Positions 8,150-13,914 of a stretch of 15,033 bases of DNA are shown here, piece by piece. The notes under the pieces were generated by a model. The model worked only from the letters and a program-made list of their open reading frames with translations, ran no database searches and was not told the DNA's origin. The DNA lies in NCBI GenBank assembly GCA_964507325.1, contig CAZDQL010000126.1:1-15033 (forward strand), written 5' to 3'. Position 1 is the stretch's first letter, and each line of letters opens with the position of its first letter. A program made the position numbers and the translations under genes. Source of the stretch: CAZDQL01 sp964507325 (GTDB lineage Bacteria; Planctomycetota; UBA1135; GCA-002686595).

Positions 8150-8557
8150 TCAGGTGCTCGAGACTGCGTGCAGGCGCCCCTCCAGGAAGCGCACGTAAGC
8201 GATCAGCGGACCGAAGAAGGAACCGGGCTCGAGCCGTTTGTCCCTGAGGATCATCTCGATCGGATGGGGGCTCATGGAGCGTTGCTCCGCGAGGGCATCC
8301 CGCACCTGCTCGTGGGAGCAGAGTCCCTCACGGATGGCGAGGTCTCCCAAGCGGAGCTCGGGCTCGTCGGCCTGCATCTTGAGCAGGCCCATGACCTGGC
8401 TGATGTCCAGGACATCGCGCTGAATGAGGACCTGGCCGAGGGGCACCCACTTGCTGCGCGAGCAGCTGGCGAACTCCTCCGCGAGCTCGCTGTCGACGGC
8501 GCCGGCCTCGACCATGTAACGCCAGAACTCGGTCTCCTGGACTAGGGTGTCTTCCAC
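8150..8557 (-). CDS. Small protein built of GspE-N/MshEN-like helical repeats
   Basis: This 135-residue cytosolic protein has no signal or membrane segment. It carries repeated units of the type seen in the N-terminal domain of type II secretion and type IV pilus ATPases (GspE-N/MshEN). The clearest are at about 39-62 (PLGQVLIQRDVLDISQV...) and 69-93 (RLGDLAIREGLCSHEQV...), both with the L-G-x-L-hydrophobic, turn, then Q-V helix pattern. Weaker copies are visible at about 11-30 and 99-123. MshEN domains of this pattern can bind cyclic di-GMP in some proteins, but the binding residues cannot be confirmed here. No ATPase domain is attached, so this is a stand-alone adaptor or sensor type. The GTG start is supported by GGAGGG at 8565-8570, seven bases upstream. 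The partner is unknown; no secretion or pilus gene is nearby. Confidence 0.75.
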   Translation of the reverse strand: MEDTLVQETEFWRYMVEAGAVDSELAEEFASCSRSKWVPLGQVLIQRDVLDISQVMGLLKMQADEPELRLGDLAIREGLCSHEQVRDALAEQRSMSPHPIEMILRDKRLEPGSFFGPLIAYVRFLEGRLHAVSST

Positions 8558-8750
8558 GGCGGTTCCCTCCGGTTCGAAAGGGGCAGGCGCTGGTGCAGGG
8601 GAGTAGGTGGCGCGACGTGCGGCACGGCATCCCTATCGGCTTGGCCCAGGGCGGCTGGACTCGAAATTCACCCCGTGAGCCGGGGATGGGAAGGGGAGGT
8701 CGCTCGAGGGTTCGGAGTGCTCCAAAACCGCTCACATTCCAGGCAGACGG
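8558..8750. other. Intergenic region between VOC and GspE-N-like genes
   Basis: This gap lies between two genes on the - strand. It holds the ribosome binding site of the downstream gene (8565-8570) and a short hairpin, CCCCG-TGAGC-CGGGG (8671-8685). On the - strand the hairpin is followed by TGAATTT and could be a weak terminator for the VOC gene. I see no convincing promoter and no coding sequence. Confidence 0.4.
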
Positions 8751-9146
8751 TTACGGATCGGCAACTGCCCCCCCCCCACCCCGAACCGGTCCCGTGATCC
8801 CGAGCATGTGCCCCTCCGGGTCGCGGAAGAACGCCAAGCGCAGTCTGCCCTGGAAGTCGAAGGGCCCTTGGAGGATCGGCTGCCCCAGGGCCTCGACCGC
8901 CGCGCACACGCGGTCCACGTCCTCCACGTCGACGTAGAGACAGCGGTGCGTGGGCAGCGCCCCTTTGCCGGTGAAGATCGCCCCCGGAATGCCGCCGTCG
9001 GTGCCGTCCCCCGTCTCCAGCCGGGTGACCCCCGTCCCCGTGTCCTCGGTCGCCTGCCAGCCGAAGACCTGACGGTAGAAGGCCACCAGCGCCGGTCCGT
9101 CCTCGGCGTTGATCTCCCAGAAGCTCACGCGTGGTGTGCCGGTCAT
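8751..9146 (-). CDS. VOC (glyoxalase/bleomycin resistance/dioxygenase) family protein
   Basis: This 131-residue single-domain protein is from the vicinal oxygen chelate superfamily, metal-dependent enzymes or binding proteins with paired beta-alpha-beta-beta-beta units. Visible features are the first-module FYRQVFGW motif (23-30), the linker YVDVEDVDRVCAAVEALG (71-88) and the closing FFRDPEGHMLGI strand (107-116), whose Glu111 is the usual metal ligand. The substrate is unknown, as for most of the family. The ATG at 9146 is chosen over a longer frame start at 9224. It begins right at the domain edge, has GGGAGA as ribosome binding site, and avoids overlap with the divergent gene. The last residues, after a run of ten C (8768-8777, encoding Gly), lie outside the conserved domain and could be altered by a sequencing indel. 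Confidence 0.85.
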   Translation of the reverse strand: MTGTPRVSFWEINAEDGPALVAFYRQVFGWQATEDTGTGVTRLETGDGTDGGIPGAIFTGKGALPTHRCLYVDVEDVDRVCAAVEALGQPILQGPFDFQGRLRLAFFRDPEGHMLGITGPVRGGGGAVADP

Positions 9147-9186
9147 CGAGGTCTCCCTGCTTCGCGCGCCGAGAATGGAGGCAGCG

Positions 9187-9192
9187 AGTCTA
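9187..9192 (-). promoter_or_regulatory. Possible -10 element (TAGACT) for the VOC gene
   Basis: TAGACT on the - strand would place the transcription start near 9180, leaving a leader of about 33 bases that contains the GGGAGA ribosome binding site. The 67-base divergent gap (9147-9213) must also hold the promoter of the + strand glycosidase-like gene, which I cannot identify. No -35 hexamer is clear. Confidence 0.25.
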
Positions 9193-9213
9193 CTCCGGGA
9201 TACCCTCGGGGGC

Positions 9214-12099
9214 ATGGGACCCACTGCTCTCCTCCTCGCGTGCCTGGCCGCCTCCCTCGCGGCGGGTCAGGACGCCGCGCAATCCCTCTCCTCCCTGCCG
9301 ATCCTCGACCGCGGACGCAAGGACGTCGACTGGCTGGTCGAGACCGACCCCACCCCGGCGGGAGCATTCAGGAGCGAGGATGGTCGTGAGCTGATCCTCG
9401 ACAACGGGCTGATCCGCCGCGCCTTCCGACTGCGCCCCGCCCTGGCGTGCGTCGCCTTCGACGACCTGCGCACCGGAGCCTCCCTGCTGCGCGCGGTGAG
9501 ACCGGAGGCGCGGCTCACCATCGACGGACTGGAGTTCGACGTCGGCGGGCTGCTCGGTCAGCCGAACCACGCCTACCTCGATCCACGCTGGCTGGAGGAG
9601 ATGCGCCCCGACCCCCGCGCCCTGCGCCTGGTCGGTTTCGAGGTGGGCCCCACCCACGAGCGCTTCCCCTGGAAGCGCGTCCGGCGCAGCGCTCCGGACG
9701 TGGAGTGGCCCCCCTCCGGAGTCTCGCTGCGACTGGACTTCGCTCTGCCCGAGCTCGCGCCGCAGGAGGTGCAGGCGGCCGACACCGAGAGCGGCACGGG
9801 CCGCCAAGTCCTCTTCGAGGAGGAGTTCGACGAGCTCGACGAAGGCTGGCGGGTCCACACCAGCTTGGCCCACGAGCGCAGCTCCTTCCTGAACGAGGGC
9901 AAGCTGGGCGAGATCTACACCCCCGCCAACACGGCGGTCTTCGCGCAGCGCGCCCTGCCCGCGGGTGCGCGGGTGGTCGAGGTGGGCCTGCACCTGGGGA
10001 CCGACCGCTCGGCGAGCTGGGGCCCCGGAATGGCCCTCGTGTGGCCCGAACGCACCCTCAAGCTCAACCTGCGCGCTTCCACGGGTGGGGACGGGGGGGC
10101 GATCTTCGGGGTCTTCGACGGAGCGCGCGAGCACCCGCGGGCGGGTGGACACGAGAAGCTCGACGTCTCCGCGGAGTGGACCCTGCGCATGGTCCTCGAC
10201 GACGTCCAAGTGCACCTCGAGGCGCGCTCGGGGAGCGGCCCCTGGCTGCAGGTCGCGCGAGTCGAGCGCCCCGCGGGGGATCCGACCGCGCTCCGGGTCG
10301 GCAAGCTCGACGTGCGGGGAGAGGGGAGCGACCACTCGGCGGTCGGCGAGCTGATGCGCTCGCGCATCCTCTCGGCGGCGGCCTTCGGAGACCTCGACGC
10401 GGCGGGATTGGCGGCGGCTGAGGAGCGCGCGGCGCAGCTCGCACGCCTATCCGTCTCCGTGCACTACGAGCTCTACGACGGCCTGCCCCTGATCAGCAAG
10501 TGGGTGACGGTCGACAACCACACCCAGCACACGCTCACCATCGATCGCTGCACCTCCGAGATCCTGGCGGCGGTCGAAGGGGAGTCACGCGTGGACTCGC
10601 GTGACATCCCGATGCGCCTCCCCCCCATCCACGTGGAGACAGACTACGCCATGGGGGGCATGATGCCCAAGACCGCGGTGCGTCACGCCGTGCACTGGAA
10701 GGTCGATCCCCGCTACACCTCCCAGGTCAGCTACCGGCGGCGCACCCCCTGCCTGCTCGAAGTGCACCCCGCGTCGGGCCCCTGCGCCGACCTGCCCCCC
10801 GGGGAGCGCTTCGAGAGCGTGCGCGTCTTCGAGCTGCCCTTCGACTCCGACGACGTCACCCGCCGCAGCCTCTCCCTGGCGCGCGCCTACCGCGCCATCG
10901 CCCCCTGGGTGACCGAGAACCCGCTCATGATGCACGTGCGGCACGCCGACCGCGAGACGGTCCAGGCCGCGATCGACCAGTGCGCCGAGGTGGGCTTCGA
11001 GATGGTCATCCTGACCTTCGGCAGCGGCTTCAACATCGAGGACACCCGTGCGGAGAACCTGGAGCGGATGGCCTCCTACGCCGACTACGCCGACGAGCGC
11101 GGGATCGAGATCGGCGGCTACTCCCTGCTCTCCAGCCGGCGCATCCAGCCCGATTCCGACAATTGCGTCAATCCCGCGACCGGCGCGCCGGGAGGGCAAA
11201 CCCACGGCTTCTGCCCCGCCCTGGCCTCCGTCTGGGGGCAGCGCTACTTCGCCACCCTGCGCGCCTTCTTCGACGCGACCGGCTTCGATCTGCTCGAGCA
11301 CGACGGTCCCTACCCCGGCGATCAGGACGCGTCGGCGCGCCCGCCCTTGCAGAAGGGGGTCGAGGACTCGCGCTGGGTGCAGTGGCACATCGCGTCGGAC
11401 TTCTACCGCTGGTGCCGCGGGCGGGGGATCTTCCTCAACACCCCCGACTGGTACTTCCTCTCCGGCTCGAACAAGACCGGCATGGGCTACCGCGAGGTCA
11501 ACTGGTCCCTGCCGCGCGCGCAGCAGGTGATCCACACGCGCCAGAACATCTTCGACGGCACGCGCTACAAGCTGCCCTCGATGGGTTGGATGTTCGTGCC
11601 CCTGACCCAGTACCACGGCGGCGGGGCGGCGGCGACGGTGGAGCCCCTGGACGAGCACCTCGACCACTACGAGCGCATGCTGATGAGCAACCTGGGGGCC
11701 GGGGTGCAGGCCTGCTACCGCGGGCCGCGCCTCTACGACACCGAACGCACGAGAGAGGTCGTGGCGCGCTGGGTGAGTTGGTACAAGGCCCACCGCGACA
11801 TCCTCGAGTCACCCATCGCCCACTCCTCCAGCCGCCGCGCCGACGGCCGCGGCCTGGATTGGCTGCTGCACGTCAACCCGGCCCTCGAGGAGCGGGGGAT
11901 GCTGGTGGTCTACAACCCGCTGGAGCGGGCGGTGCGGGAGACCCTCGACGTCGACCTCTACTACACGGGTGCGACCGACGAGGTCGAGCTCTCGGGAGAG
12001 GATGGCGCAGTCCAGCGCCTGCCCCTGACGCGCGACTACCGGGTGCGCGTGGAGGTGAGCGTCCCCGCGGGCGGGATGCGCTGGTTCAGCATCCGCTGA
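9214..12099 (+). CDS. Secreted glycosidase-like TIM-barrel protein with ConA/LamG-like insert
   Basis: This 961-residue protein starts with a short signal peptide (MGPTALLLACLAASLAAGQ). The ATG at 9214 is preferred to an earlier in-frame start at 9109, which would bury the signal and overlap the VOC gene. The N-terminal part (about 20-195 and 400-565) looks like the large beta-sandwich that precedes the barrel in GH36/GH31-type enzymes. A jelly-roll-like insert (about 197-395, starting VLFEEEFDELDEGW) resembles concanavalin/LamG domains. A TIM barrel follows (about 570-865), with strands such as FEMVILTF and IEIGGYSLL. LLEHDGPYPGD contains Asp697, the best candidate nucleophile. A small C-terminal beta domain with VVYNPLERAVRETLDVDLYY ends the protein. 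It most resembles clan GH-D alpha-galactosidase-like enzymes, but I could not match a specific family, so the substrate is open. A weak G-rich ribosome binding site precedes the ATG. Confidence 0.72.
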   Translation: MGPTALLLACLAASLAAGQDAAQSLSSLPILDRGRKDVDWLVETDPTPAGAFRSEDGRELILDNGLIRRAFRLRPALACVAFDDLRTGASLLRAVRPEARLTIDGLEFDVGGLLGQPNHAYLDPRWLEEMRPDPRALRLVGFEVGPTHERFPWKRVRRSAPDVEWPPSGVSLRLDFALPELAPQEVQAADTESGTGRQVLFEEEFDELDEGWRVHTSLAHERSSFLNEGKLGEIYTPANTAVFAQRALPAGARVVEVGLHLGTDRSASWGPGMALVWPERTLKLNLRASTGGDGGAIFGVFDGAREHPRAGGHEKLDVSAEWTLRMVLDDVQVHLEARSGSGPWLQVARVERPAGDPTALRVGKLDVRGEGSDHSAVGELMRSRILSAAAFGDLDAAGLAAAEERAAQLARLSVSVHYELYDGLPLISKWVTVDNHTQHTLTIDRCTSEILAAVEGESRVDSRDIPMRLPPIHVETDYAMGGMMPKTAVRHAVHWKVDPRYTSQVSYRRRTPCLLEVHPASGPCADLPPGERFESVRVFELPFDSDDVTRRSLSLARAYRAIAPWVTENPLMMHVRHADRETVQAAIDQCAEVGFEMVILTFGSGFNIEDTRAENLERMASYADYADERGIEIGGYSLLSSRRIQPDSDNCVNPATGAPGGQTHGFCPALASVWGQRYFATLRAFFDATGFDLLEHDGPYPGDQDASARPPLQKGVEDSRWVQWHIASDFYRWCRGRGIFLNTPDWYFLSGSNKTGMGYREVNWSLPRAQQVIHTRQNIFDGTRYKLPSMGWMFVPLTQYHGGGAAATVEPLDEHLDHYERMLMSNLGAGVQACYRGPRLYDTERTREVVARWVSWYKAHRDILESPIAHSSSRRADGRGLDWLLHVNPALEERGMLVVYNPLERAVRETLDVDLYYTGATDEVELSGEDGAVQRLPLTRDYRVRVEVSVPAGGMRWFSIR

Positions 12100-12108
12100 G
12101 CTGCGCGC

Positions 12109-12567
12109 CTACTCCGAGGCGATCACGCCCTCGCAGGGCATTCCACTCGCCGCCAGCTTCTCTCTGCGCTCGACCAGGTCCCGGAGGGTCGTGCGCAAGA
12201 GGATCCCGTCGATCGCCACCTTGAGCTCGGTCCACACCCCGCGGGTCACGCAGATGTCGGCGCGCTCGCACTCCTCCACGCCGGCCTCGGTGCAGTGCAC
12301 GAATTCCATCGTGTTCTCGAGGGGCGTGAGCACGTCGTGCAGACTGATCTCCTCAGGCGGACGCGCCAACGCGTAGCCACCGCGCTTGCCGCGCTCGGAG
12401 ATGATCAGCCTGGACGCCTTGAGGGTGGCGAGGATGCTCTCGAGGTACTTCAGGGAGATCCCCTGCTCGCGGGCGATCTCCCCCGCCTGCATCAAAGGCC
12501 CTCCGTACCGGCCTGCGAGGGCCAGCATCGCTCGCGTGCCGTAGCGTCCCTTGGTCGAGATCCTCAT
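12109..12567 (-). CDS. Rrf2-family transcriptional regulator, probable iron-sulfur sensor
   Basis: This 152-residue DNA-binding protein opens with the typical Rrf2 start MRISTKGRYGTRAMLALA. A winged helix-turn-helix covers about 1-65, with the recognition helix near SLKYLESILATLK and the wing at GKRGGYALARP. A long dimerisation helix follows. The loop before it has three cysteines, Cys92, Cys100 and Cys106, matching the position of the [2Fe-2S] ligands of IscR (Cys92, Cys98, Cys104). The IscR fourth ligand His107 corresponds here to Arg109, and the first spacing is seven residues rather than five. A cluster is therefore likely but its type is uncertain. The regulator probably senses iron-sulfur status, nitric oxide or redox. 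It has its own promoter with a dyad at the start point, so it probably regulates itself. Other targets are not visible. It ends 9 bases from the stop of the convergent glycosidase-like gene. Confidence 0.9.
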   Translation of the reverse strand: MRISTKGRYGTRAMLALAGRYGGPLMQAGEIAREQGISLKYLESILATLKASRLIISERGKRGGYALARPPEEISLHDVLTPLENTMEFVHCTEAGVEECERADICVTRGVWTELKVAIDGILLRTTLRDLVERREKLAASGMPCEGVIASE

Positions 12568-12592
12568 CGGGTGTGTCTCACTCTATTCCGAG

Positions 12593-12608
12593 TAATCCTA
12601 TAGGAATA
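12593..12608 (-). promoter_or_regulatory. Dyad over the transcription start: probable Rrf2 operator
   Basis: TAATCCTATAGGAATA is a 16-base dyad with seven of eight paired positions and a perfect ten-base core, TCCTATAGGA (12596-12605). It overlaps the last bases of the -10 element and the predicted start of transcription, where a bound repressor would block initiation. An outer pair, TATTCC (12584-12589) and GGAATA (12603-12608), offers an alternative, wider site. Assignment to the Rrf2 protein is inferred from position. Confidence 0.55.
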
Positions 12609-12634
12609 ATACGAAATGCGCAAACCGGATGCAA
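12606..12634 (-). promoter_or_regulatory. Sigma70-type promoter of the Rrf2 gene
   Basis: On the - strand TTGCAT (12634-12629) and TATTAT (12611-12606) are separated by exactly 17 bases, giving a near-consensus -35/-10 pair. Transcription would start near 12599, leaving a leader of about 32 bases before the ATG at 12567. This AT-rich stretch stands out in the GC-rich window and is its best promoter. Confidence 0.65.
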
Positions 12635-12648
12635 CCCCTCTCCCCACC

Positions 12649-13896
12649 TCACTCCAAGATCGAGAGGCGCTCGATCTCGAGCCCCTGCTCCCGATGCTCG
12701 TCGAGGAGGTCGACAAGATCTTGCCATGACGCGGCGCCGTCGATCACCACTTCCCCGCCTTCTCCGATTTCGGGCAGCGGGAGGGTCCAGGGAGCGCCGT
12801 CGCAGACCGCCACGTCGAGGACCCTCATGGTCCAGGTTCGCGGCTCGGAGGGGGGCTTGACCCCCAGGGCGATGTGGTCGAGCCCCCCCTGGCGGACGAT
12901 TCGTACTGCGGCAGCGAGATCGCGGATAGTGAGGTCGCGCCCCCACGGGGCCAGTAGTAGGGAATCGCCCGGTGCCAGCCTCTGCTCGATCTTCGTTGTC
13001 AGTTCCCGGAGGTCCTGCTCGTCGAGGAGCCGGCGATAGAAGCCGTAGCGATCCTTGCCGAGCACCAGAACCAATGGTGCCCAGGCCCCGGGTGCCCAGA
13101 AGTCGGGTACCCAGGCATCAAGCTGGGACTCCAGCGCGGTCGTCGAAGAGGGGAGGTACCAATGCTGCCAGTGCTCACGGGGCGTGATCACTCCCTCGCG
13201 CTTCGATCCCGCGAACCAGAGGGTCGCCGTCAAGCCGATCGTCCCGACTGCGATCGCCAATCGGCGCCACCCAGCTCTCGCCAGCACGGCGAGGACGCAT
13301 CCCCAGAGACAGGTCATCCCCGCGGCGATGAGGGCCAGTCGAACCCAACCGACGGAGCTGAGCCAGGTCGTCGCAGGGTCGAGGCGGAGCGCCCCCCAGA
13401 CCACGGACCAGTGGAGCATCAGATGGCCCCAGAGGAGCGCACCCATCCCGACGAACCAACCGAGGGCCACCCCGCGGCGACGGCGGCCGCCGACCCACGA
13501 CCGCAGAAGCCCGAGGAAAGCGACCGCGGCGGCGGTGAGGAAGCCCGTGGGCAGGGCGAGCAACAGCGATGGAGGGGAGCTGAAGATGGGGCCATATCCA
13601 TCGGGTTGGTCGCCCTCGGCGCGAAAGAGCTCGTACCCCATCCACTGGGCGTAGAGGCAGAGCCCGCAGGCCAAGAGCGCGAGCGGCTCCCACGTGCGCC
13701 TCGCGGCGAAGACCAACCCGACGATCGCCACCACGCACCACCAGGGCCAGGCGAATTCGCTCTGCGCGACGCGCCACCAACCCCAGGCGAAGACAGCCAC
13801 TCCCAAGCCGAGGAGCAAGGCGTCGAAGATCCGCCATCGAGGCCCGCAAGTCTCCGGCGGGTGGTGGGTGCCGATCGCTCTCGGCTCTTTCTCCAT
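12649..13896 (-). CDS. Seven-segment membrane protein with C-terminal ExbD/TolR-like domain (complete copy)
   Basis: I do not recognise this 415-residue protein as a named family. Seven hydrophobic segments lie at about 24-44, 50-66, 71-90, 108-131, 142-163, 183-205 and 212-229. The basic loops (ARRTW after segment 2, GGRRRRG after 4, RAGWRR after 6) all fall on the same side, giving an N-in topology with the last 185 residues outside the cytoplasm. Within that tail, residues 274-346 follow the ExbD/TolR periplasmic pattern: a strand, a helix-start LDEQDLREL, a strand (LLLAPWG), the helix RDLAAAVRIVRQGG and a strand (HIALGV). Residues 380-415 look like a second half-unit (strand, helix DLVDLLDEHREQG, strand). 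The ExbD likeness is my inference. The ATG is preceded by GGAGGG near the stop of the upstream paralogue, 18 bases away, so the two are probably translationally coupled. Confidence 0.8.
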   Translation of the reverse strand: MEKEPRAIGTHHPPETCGPRWRIFDALLLGLGVAVFAWGWWRVAQSEFAWPWWCVVAIVGLVFAARRTWEPLALLACGLCLYAQWMGYELFRAEGDQPDGYGPIFSSPPSLLLALPTGFLTAAAVAFLGLLRSWVGGRRRRGVALGWFVGMGALLWGHLMLHWSVVWGALRLDPATTWLSSVGWVRLALIAAGMTCLWGCVLAVLARAGWRRLAIAVGTIGLTATLWFAGSKREGVITPREHWQHWYLPSSTTALESQLDAWVPDFWAPGAWAPLVLVLGKDRYGFYRRLLDEQDLRELTTKIEQRLAPGDSLLLAPWGRDLTIRDLAAAVRIVRQGGLDHIALGVKPPSEPRTWTMRVLDVAVCDGAPWTLPLPEIGEGGEVVIDGAASWQDLVDLLDEHREQGLEIERLSILE

Positions 13897-13914
13897 CTCG
13901 ATCGAAGGCCCTCC

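Noticed and set aside
9109..9213. Longer N-terminus for the TIM-barrel protein
   Set aside because: It would place 35 residues before the signal peptide and overlap the VOC gene start.
9147..9224. Longer N-terminus for the VOC protein
   Set aside because: The extra 26 residues are not VOC-like, overlap the start of the divergent gene and include its promoter region. The ATG at 9146 has a good ribosome binding site.
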